From Hyphomicrobiales bacterium (GTDB lineage Bacteria; Pseudomonadota; Alphaproteobacteria; Rhizobiales; JACESI01), in assembly GCA_039973685.1 (NCBI GenBank), contig JBDWKL010000016.1:1-64000 (forward strand): DNA of 64,000 nucleotides. The letters are read 5' to 3'. Positions within the stretch are counted from its first letter, which is position 1. Each line of letters starts with the position of its first letter. A program made the position numbers and the translations under genes. Shown piece by piece: positions 20,486-29,644 of the stretch. The notes beneath the pieces were generated by a model. It did no database searches. It worked only from the letters and a program-made list of their open reading frames with translations, and was not told the origin of the DNA.

Positions 20486-21250
20486 ATGAACTCATTTAAC
20501 AACACCCTATCACGCGGCATATGCATTGCCGTTCTAACTATTTCGGGCTCCGCAGCTACATTTGCCGCTGATCTAGATCCTGAAATTCAAGCTTCGCCAA
20601 TTACTGAGTCACAAAAGCCCAGCTTTTACGGCTCCATTTTTGGTGGCGCTAATTTTGATGTTGGCTCCACTGACTTTACGAATGGTACAACTATCGTCGA
20701 CACAGAATTTGACACAGGCTTCACGGTTGGTGGTGCAGTTGGTTATAAGTGGAATCACTTCAATTTTGGCGGCTTCACGCCACGAACAGAAATTGAAGTG
20801 AATTATTTCGACAATGATGTCGATACAATCGATTTCTCAGGGAACGGCGTTGGTCAAGAAGTCGTCAATGGTGACAGCGGCGTTTCAGGCGTTGGCGTGT
20901 TTGCTAATCTCTTTTTTGATCTGGATACCGGCACAAAGTTCACGCCTTATGTTGGCGGTGGTGTTGGTGTTGGGTTCCTCGATCTTGATGTCTTTTACAA
21001 TGGTCCAAACCTGAACCTTGACGATACCGACACGGCATTTGGTTGGCATATTGGCGGCGGTGCAAATCTTGAGCTGACCGAAAGCACTTCATTCTTTGTC
21101 GATGCCCGTTATCAGCAATTCGTCAATGTTGATAGCCTACGCCGTATTGGTGAAGCACCTGTTGGTGGCGGCACTGGTCCTGGCGGTGGAGACTTTGAAG
21201 ACGATCTAGCCTCTGTTTTGGTTAGAGCTGGTCTAACTTACCGCTTCTAA
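20486..21250 (+). CDS. Outer-membrane beta-barrel protein
   Basis: A 254-residue exported protein with a Sec signal peptide ending TFAADL and an eight-strand-like pattern of alternating aromatic/glycine residues (FYGSIFGGANFD, VGGAVGYKW, PYVGGGVGVGFL, SFFVDARYQQF), ending in the terminal Phe typical of BAM substrates (AGLTYRF). This matches the OmpA-type/Omp25-31 porin-like barrels of alphaproteobacteria. A glycine-rich loop lies near residues 228-237. A terminator follows. Exact role (structural or immune antigen-type) is not deducible. Confidence 0.78.
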   Translation: MNSFNNTLSRGICIAVLTISGSAATFAADLDPEIQASPITESQKPSFYGSIFGGANFDVGSTDFTNGTTIVDTEFDTGFTVGGAVGYKWNHFNFGGFTPRTEIEVNYFDNDVDTIDFSGNGVGQEVVNGDSGVSGVGVFANLFFDLDTGTKFTPYVGGGVGVGFLDLDVFYNGPNLNLDDTDTAFGWHIGGGANLELTESTSFFVDARYQQFVNVDSLRRIGEAPVGGGTGPGGGDFEDDLASVLVRAGLTYRF

Positions 21251-21271
21251 AACAAGCGGATTTTCAATACA

Positions 21272-21305
21272 CAAAAAGCGCGCCCAGAAATGAGTGCGCT
21301 TTTTG
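21272..21305 (+). terminator. Rho-independent terminator after the beta-barrel gene
   Basis: CAAAAAGCGC pairs with GCGCTTTTTG; the T-run is part of the 3' arm. It lies about 22 bases after the stop. Confidence 0.75.
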
Positions 21306-21476
21306 TTGAAAAGTGGAAGGCGCGCAATCAAGTATTTGTTTTCAAAAAGTGTTGGGGCTTCATCTGCATTTTGATGATACCTTATTGTCAGCAATAATTG
21401 TGACCCTAATTAAATACTTAAATTAATTTTGAACCCTTTTTCAAAAGTCGGGCACTTACCTTTTACATAGTAATGA

Positions 21477-22076
21477 GTGAGCTTCATGTTCTTGGCGACA
21501 TCTAACACAACTGTTCCGTCAGATGATAAGAGTCCAAATGAGATCGACAAGCAGCTGTTAACAGCGATTGCGTCCGGGGATAAAGATGCGTTTGAGCGGT
21601 TCTACCGTCGCTATTTTAAGAAAGTTGTTGGGTTCGCCATTCGAACAACCGTCAACAATGAAACTGCTGAAGATGTAGCCGTTGATACGATGATGGTGGT
21701 CTGGCGTACGGCCAACAATTTTGGCGACAGATCTAAAGTATCCACGTGGGTTTTCGGCATTGCTTACCGAGTGGCGCTTAAAGCCTGCGCCAAAAATAAA
21801 ACTGATGTTGACGATAATGTAGAGCCCGATGAGTTGCCGCATGAGTCAACCGGAATGGATGAATTGGAACGTGTTTTCTTGCGTGATCAATTAGGCCGCG
21901 CTCTGCAAAGCTTATCAATAGAGCAACGTAGTGTGATGGAACTGACTTACTATTACGGGTGCACCTATCCTGAGATTGGTGAAATCATGGGTTGCCCCGT
22001 TGGAACAGTGAAGACGCGGATGTTGCATGCGCGTTCAAATATGAAACATATTTTGTCGACACAACCACGTCGATAA
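21477..22076 (+). CDS. ECF-family RNA polymerase sigma factor
   Basis: A 199-residue group 4 sigma factor. Region 2 (AFERFYRRYFKKVVGFAIR, then AEDVAVDTMMVVWR and STWVFGIAYRVAL) and region 4 (LSIEQRSVMELTYYYGCTYPEIGEIMGCPVGTVKTRM) are intact, and sigma-3 is absent. It likely directs polymerase to an envelope-stress type regulon. It is followed 19 bases later by a membrane anti-sigma gene and then a secreted subtilase, so signal input is probably extracytoplasmic. Start is GTG 21477; a downstream ATG at 21486 is equally possible. No convincing autoregulatory -35/-10 pair was found. Confidence 0.88.
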   Translation: MSFMFLATSNTTVPSDDKSPNEIDKQLLTAIASGDKDAFERFYRRYFKKVVGFAIRTTVNNETAEDVAVDTMMVVWRTANNFGDRSKVSTWVFGIAYRVALKACAKNKTDVDDNVEPDELPHESTGMDELERVFLRDQLGRALQSLSIEQRSVMELTYYYGCTYPEIGEIMGCPVGTVKTRMLHARSNMKHILSTQPRR

Positions 22077-22095
22077 CAAAGAAACGGGCATCTTA

Positions 22096-22743
22096 ATGGA
22101 AGTAGATGAAAGAGAAACCGGCGATAAGCATCAAGAAGTATGGGCGTTATTGCCGTGGTATGTTTCGGGTAAATTAGACGCGGATGAGCATGAGATGGTC
22201 GAGCGCTATATCAGCACCTGTCCACTGTGTCAGAAAGAGGTGGCTGAGCAAAAGCGCCTCGCGTCTGCAATTAATGATCGTAATTATCTTGATGGCGCTG
22301 AAGATCAAAGTTGGCAAAATATTTCTGCCTTGGTCGATGCTGAAAGCCAACAATCGAGATCAAATATTACAACCCTTATACCTAAGCAGACTAAACCCAG
22401 AGCACTAACCCAATGGGCAACATACGGTTTGATTGCAGCTTCAGCATTGGTGGCAATTGTTATTGTGCCCAATGTCATAAATCAGGAGGGAAAATATGAA
22501 ACCCTTACTGATAACGCTGTCGTTGCTGGGGAATTTCTCAGAATAAAAGCTGCAGATGGCATCGGAAAAACTTCCATGCTTGCTTTGTTTGAAGCCCATA
22601 ACCTTAAATTGCTTAGCGGCCCTTCGCCAACGGGTGTCTATACCGTCCAGTCTAAAAACAAACAAAGTCTCTCACCTGTTTTCGCGAAAATATCAGACGC
22701 CCCCGAGGTCGCCTTTGTCTCTCACTTACAGGGCGACAATTGA
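22096..22743 (+). CDS. Membrane anti-sigma factor with variant zinc-finger motif
   Basis: A 215-residue single-pass protein. The N-terminal cytoplasmic domain has the ZAS-like layout (LLPWYVSGKLDADE ... STCPLCQKEV) that holds ECF sigma factors; the CxxC pair is present, but the His normally four residues before the first Cys is Tyr. A transmembrane helix lies around residues 101-120 (YGLIAASALVAIVIVPNVI), followed by a periplasmic domain of about 95 residues. Its stop overlaps the start of the subtilase gene by one base (TGATG), so the three genes are coupled. Confidence 0.8.
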   Translation: MEVDERETGDKHQEVWALLPWYVSGKLDADEHEMVERYISTCPLCQKEVAEQKRLASAINDRNYLDGAEDQSWQNISALVDAESQQSRSNITTLIPKQTKPRALTQWATYGLIAASALVAIVIVPNVINQEGKYETLTDNAVVAGEFLRIKAADGIGKTSMLALFEAHNLKLLSGPSPTGVYTVQSKNKQSLSPVFAKISDAPEVAFVSHLQGDN

Positions 22744-23921
22744 TGCGTATTCTAACTCTGATATTTATTTTTTTGATCGCTTCAATACAAATTGGGCATG
22801 CGCAAGAACAAAAGGAAAATTGGCTCTTGGCATCTGCTGATGATCTCGTTGGTCGGCGGTATATTGTCGTAACCATTCCGATTGCTTCGCAAGATCGTTT
22901 GAAGGCGCAGATCGATAAAATATCTAGTGAGTATGGAATAGACCTTGTTGCCGAATGGCCAATATCCAGCATCACGGTTCACTGTATTGTCTTTAAGGTG
23001 GGGTTTAGTAAATCAATTTCTGAGCTCATGTCCGTTATGGAAAAAGACAGTAATATCGGGACCGTTCAACGAATGAACGCGTTTGAAACGTTAAATACGC
23101 CGACATATGATGATGAATTATTCAAGCTTCAAACCAACCTATCCAACATTGACATCTTGTCGGTTCATCAAAAAACAACCGGCCGCGATGTTAATATAGC
23201 GGTTATAGATACCGGCATTGATTTTTCGCATCCAGATTTGTCAAATCGTGGCTTCAAAAGCAAAGATTTTGTGAGCGTTGAAAAAAGAAAAGAAAACCCA
23301 GCGGAAAGACATGGGACTGCAATTGCTGGTGTTATTGCAGCCAGCAATGCTAACCGAAAAGGAATAGTTGGCGTTGCCCCAGACGCAAGGGTTATTGGCA
23401 TGCGTGGTTGCTGGCAGAGCACTATCTTAAAGAAAGGAAGGTGCAGTACATTCTCGCTCGCTCGCGCACTGAATGTCGCCATTGCTCAAAAAGTTGATAT
23501 AATAAATCTCAGTCTTGGGGGCCCATTTGACCCGTTACTTGCTAAAATAATCAAAGCAGCAATTGAAGACCACGCCATCGTGGTTGTTGCTGCTTATGGC
23601 CCCAATAAAAAAGCACGGTTCCCAGCTAATCAGCCTGGCGTTATTGGTGTCTCTGGCCAAAAGATTGCGAAAGGTATCATCGCTGGCCCTAGCATTGATG
23701 TATTAAGCACTTCGCCTGGTGGAAACTACGATTTCTTCTCAGGCGCCTCTATTGCGACTGCTCATGTATCCGCCATCGCAGCTTTAATGCTTGAGATAGA
23801 AAAGAACCTCAGTCCCAAAATGATATCTAATCTTATGATAAGCTCGAACCAAAAACCTTTGAATGGTGGAAATTTGAACGCTTGTGCAATTCTTTCAAAG
23901 ATTGATGATATTGTTTGTTAA
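22743..23921 (+). CDS. Secreted S8-family serine peptidase (subtilase)
   Basis: A 392-residue exported protease. Residues 1-20 are a signal peptide ending GHAQ; residues about 38-112 look like an I9-type propeptide; the catalytic domain has Asp156 (AVIDTGID), His190 (ERHGTAIAG) and Ser336 (SGASIATAH). Placement behind the ECF sigma and anti-sigma genes suggests it acts in the same envelope response, either as an output or by processing the anti-sigma periplasmic domain; that is inference. ATG 22743 is used because it overlaps the anti-sigma stop. The C-terminus is short, with two late cysteines. Confidence 0.85.
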   Translation: MRILTLIFIFLIASIQIGHAQEQKENWLLASADDLVGRRYIVVTIPIASQDRLKAQIDKISSEYGIDLVAEWPISSITVHCIVFKVGFSKSISELMSVMEKDSNIGTVQRMNAFETLNTPTYDDELFKLQTNLSNIDILSVHQKTTGRDVNIAVIDTGIDFSHPDLSNRGFKSKDFVSVEKRKENPAERHGTAIAGVIAASNANRKGIVGVAPDARVIGMRGCWQSTILKKGRCSTFSLARALNVAIAQKVDIINLSLGGPFDPLLAKIIKAAIEDHAIVVVAAYGPNKKARFPANQPGVIGVSGQKIAKGIIAGPSIDVLSTSPGGNYDFFSGASIATAHVSAIAALMLEIEKNLSPKMISNLMISSNQKPLNGGNLNACAILSKIDDIVC

Positions 23922-23992
23922 TTGTAGGCCATCGATTTTTGGCCTTATATTTCATCACAGACACGCGAATACGTATTGTTTCTCATCGCGTA

Positions 23993-24211
23993 ATGGTAGC
24001 AGATGGCGATGATCCCGCTCTCGAGAACTTCCTTCAAAAAGAGAAGGCGAATAAGCCTGTCAGGCAAGAGACTGTAAAGTTGGTCGACAAAGCAATAGCC
24101 CTAAGACCAAAAGGAAGCGTCGCCGAGACAAGCGTTATGATCGAAATGAATATCTCCCCGACAAACGAAGGGCTCTTAACAGGTGGGCTGTTAAGTTATT
24201 GGCGATGGTGA
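23993..24211 (+). CDS. Hypothetical small protein, doubtful
   Basis: A 72-codon open frame with a plausible amino-acid mix (MVADGDDPALENFLQ...) but no clear ribosome site and no family I recognise. The frame extends 26 codons upstream with no better start. It could be the decayed end of a longer gene or a small toxin-antitoxin-type protein. It follows the subtilase gene on the same strand. Confidence 0.25.
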   Translation: MVADGDDPALENFLQKEKANKPVRQETVKLVDKAIALRPKGSVAETSVMIEMNISPTNEGLLTGGLLSYWRW

Positions 24212-24268
24212 GTGGCACTGAGGATAGAGTTTGTTCGTCATCAGTGCGCACGGGACATTTAATTTGAA

Positions 24269-25426
24269 TTAGTAGGCAGCTTCATAAATTGCCAATGCGT
24301 CAGCTAGTTTAACTTCACGTGGATTGTTTACGAGAAGACGCGTTTGGTTCATCGCGTCGCTTGCCAGTTTGGGAAGCGTTTCCCTCGGGATGTTCATTTC
24401 TTTGAGACTTTGCTGAAGGCCACATTTTTGTGAAAGATCAGCCAAAGAGTCGCAAAAGGCGCTTGCGCGTTCTTGGCCCTCTAATTTTGCCAGTTCAGGA
24501 AAAGCAAATGGCGCCAATTCCGCATAAGGTTGCGGAGCGACTTCGCAATTGAAACGCAAAACGTGGGGCAGTACGAGAGCATTTGAAAGCCCATGTGGAA
24601 TATGGAAATGGCCGCCAAGTGGATAGGCTAATGCATGAACAGCTGCGACGGGTGAGTTGGCGAACGCTTGGCCTGCCATCATTGATCCCAACAACATAGC
24701 GGAACGGCCTTCAATAGCCGACCCATCATTGACAACCGCCAAAAGCGAAGGCCCCATCAACTGAAGTGCTTTTTCTGCCAGCATGCGAGAGATTGGGTTA
24801 TTATTGGCGCTAGCAGATGCGTAGGCCTCAATCGCATGTACCATGGCATCAATGCCTGTTGCCGCTGTGATGTGTGATGGCAGCCCCAAAGTTAGTTCTG
24901 GATCAAGCAGGGCTATATCTGGAATGATGACAGGTGAGACGACACCCATTTTTTCATTGGTGCCTGTGGTAACAATCGAAATAGGTGTCACTTCCGAGCC
25001 TGTTCCAGAAGTTGTTGGCACAAGAATTAACGGCAAGCGTGGTCCCTTTGCATTGCCGACACCATAAGCATCCGCAAGCTTTTCATTACCGGTTGCAAGC
25101 AAGGCCGCCAGTTTCGCAACATCCAAGGATGAGCCGCCACCAAGACCAACAACGCCCTGTGATTCATGGTCGATGGCCGCTTGAGCGCATGCGAGCACAA
25201 CTTTCTCTGAGGGATCAGATTCAACATCTTGGAACAACGCCACATCAACACCCGCGGCTTTTAATATGTTTATCGCGTTGTCAACAATGCCAGTTGTCAT
25301 CATGCCAGGGTCTGTCACCAGCAAAATACGTGTCCCAATGCTGGCCTTTACCATTTCGCCAAGCTGCGACACCAAACCTGCGCCAAATCTAACGCTGGCT
25401 GTTGTATTGAAAATAAAGGGGGGCAT
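24269..25426 (-). CDS. Iron-containing alcohol dehydrogenase
   Basis: A 385-residue group III (Fe-ADH) NAD(P)-dependent dehydrogenase. The nucleotide site GLGGGSSLDVAK, the TTSGTGSEVTP segment and the metal ligands in TGIDAMVHAIEAY and HALAYPLGGHFHIPHG are intact. It is the last gene of the long minus-strand array and lies 17 bases after the symporter. Together with an IclR regulator and a lactonase-like gene upstream it resembles BlcB/AttL (4-hydroxybutyrate dehydrogenase), but maleylacetate reductase or another hydroxyacid/diol dehydrogenase is also possible. Start is ATG 25426; the open 26 codons upstream lie inside the symporter gene. Confidence 0.85.
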   Translation of the reverse strand: MPPFIFNTTASVRFGAGLVSQLGEMVKASIGTRILLVTDPGMMTTGIVDNAINILKAAGVDVALFQDVESDPSEKVVLACAQAAIDHESQGVVGLGGGSSLDVAKLAALLATGNEKLADAYGVGNAKGPRLPLILVPTTSGTGSEVTPISIVTTGTNEKMGVVSPVIIPDIALLDPELTLGLPSHITAATGIDAMVHAIEAYASASANNNPISRMLAEKALQLMGPSLLAVVNDGSAIEGRSAMLLGSMMAGQAFANSPVAAVHALAYPLGGHFHIPHGLSNALVLPHVLRFNCEVAPQPYAELAPFAFPELAKLEGQERASAFCDSLADLSQKCGLQQSLKEMNIPRETLPKLASDAMNQTRLLVNNPREVKLADALAIYEAAY

Positions 25427-25443
25427 AGGGTCTCTTTCTTGGC

Positions 25444-27399
25444 TCACGAGCCAAATGTCCAGGTTGTTAATGTTATGATTGTTGCGATCGCAGAAATCGT
25501 CCAAGCCAAACGCAACACTTCTACTTTTTGTATTTTAGTGTCCCGAATAGCGGCCGTGGGAATGGCTTCGACCGGGGTAAATTGAACGTCAGATTCTGAT
25601 GCAAGTTCCATTTTGTATGAAAGGAACCAAACCAAAAACACACCCAAAACCCAAAATAGAATTGTCCACGCCCAGATAGATGGAACACCAATCATCCAAA
25701 CTTCAAAGCCTGCAGAAGGTTTTCCGAATGCGGTGTTACCAAGAACAGCACCAGGACCAATAGCCAAGAAAAACCAAGCAAGAACTGCAGACCAAGCAGC
25801 AGGCTTTAGTGCACGGCTTTGAACTTTAGGCTTCATGTAACTTCGCAAAAAGCTGCGTATATCCAAGGCAATATTGGCATGCCCTCGCCCTTGTGTAATG
25901 GCGGAGATTACAAGCACCGCCAACACATTGAAGAAGATGCCCCATCCGGCAGAATGGATAGTCCAAGGCCAACGGCCCCAAGGCAGATCAAGGCCGACGA
26001 ATTCTAACATGCGAATGCCAACTGTATCCGTAACAAAAACAGCAAACAGTCCGAGCACCCCGCCAGCTAAGACAGCTTGTCTTGTTATAAATTTAACCCA
26101 ACATAAACCGAGTAAGGCTGGCCATAATTGAAAGGCTGCCGGCAGGGCTACAGAACTTAGCGCCGAAAGGACAAATGGCCCTAGGAGAGCCAGCAAGGCT
26201 GCGGCGAGAATAAGAAGTCCCATTAGCACTCTGGCAAATAACAACTCGTCCTTGCTTGAAAGGCCTTTATGGAAAAACGGTTTGTAGACATCCTTGATCA
26301 CAGCATTTGCAGCGGTGAGAACACTCAAACCCATCACGAGTTGCAATGCGGCGAGAAACCCCAGTGCGCCAATGGCCATAAACCAAGGAGAACTTGCTGA
26401 GAGGATTGCCAGCAGGTCCCCAATTGGATTTCCACCTTTTCCAATTCCTGTTACACCAATTAAAATAACGGCTCCGACCAAAAGAGCGCCAAAAAAGCCT
26501 GCAAATACCCATGTCTGTCCAGCTGCAATTCCTTTTGAATTGCGTGTAGCAATGACCAATTGGGTGATCATTGGACTTGCTTGGATGCCCATCAATGCAA
26601 GCGCGGTGCTGAATATCATCATCGCGGTCCACTGACTTGTTATTGAATCTTCAATCCCATGTCCGGCAGTAAACTGGATGACCCCAGCAATCTCAAACAA
26701 TCCCTTAGAAATTGAATCTGGATTTTGAGCAAGAACACCTAACGCTTGGCTGATTGGCTCTAACCCGCCCTGGGTGATGAGAACAAAAAGCCCTAAACCA
26801 GCTAGAGTGAGGCCAATTAAAACGGTCTGTAATACGCCGAGGTACCCAACAACTCTCATCCCCCCGATGATCAGGTAAGCCGCAACCAGAAACGCTATTC
26901 CCAAGACATATTGAGGAAATAGATCTGCACTGCCAGAGAGATTAGCCAGCAATTGAGAGACAGCGCGAAGTTGGATCCCTGAGAACCCGATAGCGATCAA
27001 CAACGCAATCCCTGCGGAAAGAATACCGATAGCTTTGCCGCCGAAATAGGCGTTCAACATCTCACCCTGACTAGAATACCCATGACGTTTGGCGATGGCC
27101 CATTGCGGCTTTAAGAAGAGTACACCTGTAAGCGGGATAACGACTCCGGCAAGGGCAAGAACGGCAAAACCTAGGCCTTGGTTGGCGATCGTCTTTGGAA
27201 AGCCCAGCATGATCCATGCAGAAATACTCGCCCCTGTAAGTCCAAGGGCAGTCATCCAAGGTGCAAGAGATCCACCTGCTGTGAAAAAACCAGTTTCGGA
27301 TTGATTGTATAGGGACGCTGATCGGGCCCAATAAAGAGAAACCAATCCATAAAACAACAAGAGAAGAAATAGCCATATTACAGGATCAAACAGGCTCAT
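25444..27399 (-). CDS. Sodium:solute symporter family protein
   Basis: A 651-residue integral membrane protein with about 13-14 helices of the SSS (LeuT-fold) type. Helix 1 region (TAGGSLAPWMTALGLTGASISAWIMLG) and the YSSQGEML segment follow the PutP/acetate-permease pattern. It probably imports an organic acid, amino acid or similar solute with sodium. A long cytoplasmic-type insertion (residues about 515-555) and a C-terminal tail are present. Its ATG overlaps the stop of the small membrane-protein gene by 4 bases, so the two are coupled. Confidence 0.85.
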   Translation of the reverse strand: MSLFDPVIWLFLLLLFYGLVSLYWARSASLYNQSETGFFTAGGSLAPWMTALGLTGASISAWIMLGFPKTIANQGLGFAVLALAGVVIPLTGVLFLKPQWAIAKRHGYSSQGEMLNAYFGGKAIGILSAGIALLIAIGFSGIQLRAVSQLLANLSGSADLFPQYVLGIAFLVAAYLIIGGMRVVGYLGVLQTVLIGLTLAGLGLFVLITQGGLEPISQALGVLAQNPDSISKGLFEIAGVIQFTAGHGIEDSITSQWTAMMIFSTALALMGIQASPMITQLVIATRNSKGIAAGQTWVFAGFFGALLVGAVILIGVTGIGKGGNPIGDLLAILSASSPWFMAIGALGFLAALQLVMGLSVLTAANAVIKDVYKPFFHKGLSSKDELLFARVLMGLLILAAALLALLGPFVLSALSSVALPAAFQLWPALLGLCWVKFITRQAVLAGGVLGLFAVFVTDTVGIRMLEFVGLDLPWGRWPWTIHSAGWGIFFNVLAVLVISAITQGRGHANIALDIRSFLRSYMKPKVQSRALKPAAWSAVLAWFFLAIGPGAVLGNTAFGKPSAGFEVWMIGVPSIWAWTILFWVLGVFLVWFLSYKMELASESDVQFTPVEAIPTAAIRDTKIQKVEVLRLAWTISAIATIITLTTWTFGS

Positions 27400-27821
27400 T
27401 TTCGATGCCTCGAATGAGATTTTGCAGAGACGTCGAATTTATGAAACGCGCCACTAACCCCATACCGGGTTGTCAGATTAACAATGAACCCAGCAACGAT
27501 AATTGAGAGTGCGGTCAGACCAATGAAAAAGCTTGTTTCAGAGAGCGAACCAGAAAGCCAACCAACAATGAATACGATTGTAGAAGTAACAAACACGCCT
27601 AACCCGAGCGCTACTTCCCCCTTGGAAAAGCTCTGCTTAAAAACATAATTCGCGACAAGGTGGCACAAGAAACCCACCACAAAGGCACCTATTCCAAAAA
27701 CACCGACCAAGAAGTTATCACGGACACCGCCTTCAAGAAGGAAGCCAAGTCCTAAAATTCCGAACACAGTCCAGCAGCTCATCACTGCAACTTCTCGTTC
27801 AATCTTTGTTGTAAGGCTCAA
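27396..27821 (-). CDS. Small four-helix membrane protein, partner of the symporter
   Basis: A 141-residue protein with four hydrophobic segments (about residues 13-33, 38-60, 71-90 and 98-118) and a basic C-terminus (KSHSRHRK). I do not recognise a family. It starts at TTG 27821 with a strong AGGAGG five bases upstream. Its stop overlaps the symporter start (ATGA), so it is made with that protein and is likely an accessory subunit or folding partner. Confidence 0.6.
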   Translation of the reverse strand: MSLTTKIEREVAVMSCWTVFGILGLGFLLEGGVRDNFLVGVFGIGAFVVGFLCHLVANYVFKQSFSKGEVALGLGVFVTSTIVFIVGWLSGSLSETSFFIGLTALSIIVAGFIVNLTTRYGVSGAFHKFDVSAKSHSRHRK

Positions 27822-27886
27822 GAAAGCCTCCTTTAAATTCTATCAAGACTGGTGTGATCGCGCGAAAGCGACCACAGACTGCGTTC

Positions 27887-29584
27887 TTAATTTTTGGACT
27901 TTGGTGCCGATTTTTTGGGCGAAGCAGCTTTGGGCTTACTGGATGTTTCAGCAGCACCAGGCTCGGTGTAAACGATCTTAGATAAGTCTTGCAGACTTTC
28001 CATGCGGTGCACGTTTTCTCCGCTCATTCCGATCTCTCCTAACAATGTATCGACAAAGGGAGCCTGCGAGCGATATCGCAATGCGGAATTCACGACTTGA
28101 TCTGCAAGGTTTCCGTCACCTGATTTGCCTTGCCCATCAGCAGTTGAAGAGCCATCTGAATTACCTCCTGCTAAACCTGGGAGACCTTCAACATGAAGAA
28201 TTTTGATTTCGTCGATATTCTCCATTGGTTTGACGCTCTCGCGGATGATTTCAGGAAGGTTCTCGACCAACTTTTGATGGAGAGCGGATTTGCGGCTAGC
28301 GTCTGTGCGCAGGTTTTCAGCTTCATTGAGCGCCCGTTTTCCATCTGCTTCAATTGCAAGGCGTTCTTTGAGAGCTTTAACGGCAATTCCATCCGCTTCA
28401 GCCAAATCTTTGGCTGCGGATTTTTCAGCCTCAGCATTCACCTTGGTAACAATTGCACCCCGTTCGGCTTCTTTTGCTGCTTCAATCAGCTCAACCTGTT
28501 TGCGTCGATTTGCAATTTCGGTATCACGAACTGTCTGCGCCTTCTCGCTCTCTTCCAGCATTTTACCACGGGCTTTTTCCGCTTCTGATTGTGCAAGGGA
28601 ACGTTTCTTAGATTTTTCTGAAATTGCAATTTCGCGCGCTTGTTCTTCTAGCGCCAGATTTTCCTGTCGCTTGATTTCGATTGTTTCAAGCGATTGCTCC
28701 ATTTGGATGCGGCTGGTTTCTACCTCTTCGCGTTCCTTCAAACGGGCAATTTCAATTTCTCGTTCCTTCGCCGCATTCATGAGCTCTACTTCAGCTTTTT
28801 GCTCAGCTCTACGAATAGCCACTTCGCTATCTTCGGCCAATTTCGCGTATTCACTTTCCCGCTCAATATCCAAAGCCATCTTCTCAGCTTCAAGGTTCTT
28901 CTTGCGAACCGCGATCATCGTATCTTGCTCAATGTCATTACGCTTTTTCTTACGCTTCTCGATCTCTTCGGTCAGACGTGTAAGACCTTCCGCGTCAAAC
29001 GCATTTGAAGGATTGAAAAGCGAAATATCAGCTTGATCCAATGTTGTTAGAGAGATGGTTTCTAGTTCAAGCCCATTGAGCGTGAGGTTGTCGGCCACTT
29101 CCTCTTTAATTTTCTTGATAAAGGCAGACCGGTTCTCGTGTATTTCCTCCATAGCCATCGACGCAGCAACGGCACCCATAGCATCCACAAAACGGCCTTG
29201 AATGAGGTCGCGCAAGCTTTCTGGATTTGTTGTTCTATTGCCAAGGGTACGCGCGGCCGTTGAGACAGCTTCAATTGTCGGTATCACACGCACGTAGAAT
29301 TCAACTTCCAACTCGATACGCATCCGATCCTTAGTAATCAGTGATTTCTGCCGCGATCTTGTTACTTCAAGACGCAGTGTATTCATATTCACTTCGGTAA
29401 GGTCGTGGACGATTGGTAGGACTAACGCGCCACCACCCATGACGATTTTTTCACCAAGAAAACCGGTTCGCACAAAGGATACATCCTTGGTTGAATGGCG
29501 GTACAGCCAGTGAAGAAGGTAGGCAAGAACCGCAATAACGATCGCCGCCAGAATGATAATTGCAATGATATTGGCACCGTTCAT
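27887..29584 (-). CDS. Flotillin-family protein (YqiK-like)
   Basis: A 565-residue membrane-scaffold protein. Residues 6-28 are a single N-terminal transmembrane helix, followed by an SPFH/PHB domain (about 30-190), a long charged coiled coil rich in Glu/Lys/Ala (about 200-440), and a C-terminal flotillin tail (DEIKILHVEGLPGL) with a disordered Ser/Lys-rich end. Flotillins organise functional membrane microdomains and oligomerise. Here it lies between an opsin-like gene and a membrane transporter pair in the same orientation, so it may organise those proteins; that is inference. Spacing to the opsin gene is 60 bases. Confidence 0.88.
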   Translation of the reverse strand: MNGANIIAIIILAAIVIAVLAYLLHWLYRHSTKDVSFVRTGFLGEKIVMGGGALVLPIVHDLTEVNMNTLRLEVTRSRQKSLITKDRMRIELEVEFYVRVIPTIEAVSTAARTLGNRTTNPESLRDLIQGRFVDAMGAVAASMAMEEIHENRSAFIKKIKEEVADNLTLNGLELETISLTTLDQADISLFNPSNAFDAEGLTRLTEEIEKRKKKRNDIEQDTMIAVRKKNLEAEKMALDIERESEYAKLAEDSEVAIRRAEQKAEVELMNAAKEREIEIARLKEREEVETSRIQMEQSLETIEIKRQENLALEEQAREIAISEKSKKRSLAQSEAEKARGKMLEESEKAQTVRDTEIANRRKQVELIEAAKEAERGAIVTKVNAEAEKSAAKDLAEADGIAVKALKERLAIEADGKRALNEAENLRTDASRKSALHQKLVENLPEIIRESVKPMENIDEIKILHVEGLPGLAGGNSDGSSTADGQGKSGDGNLADQVVNSALRYRSQAPFVDTLLGEIGMSGENVHRMESLQDLSKIVYTEPGAAETSSKPKAASPKKSAPKSKN

Positions 29585-29644
29585 TTTGGTAACTCCATAT
29601 TAGAGGGCAGTGTATTGATTTGCTCGAGATTGAGAAGAATTAGA

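Noticed and set aside
28290-29036. Long plus-strand open frame (about 248 codons) opposite the flotillin gene
   Set aside because: Very Ser/Arg/Ala-biased product with no domain; it is the antisense of the Glu/Lys-rich coiled coil of the flotillin.
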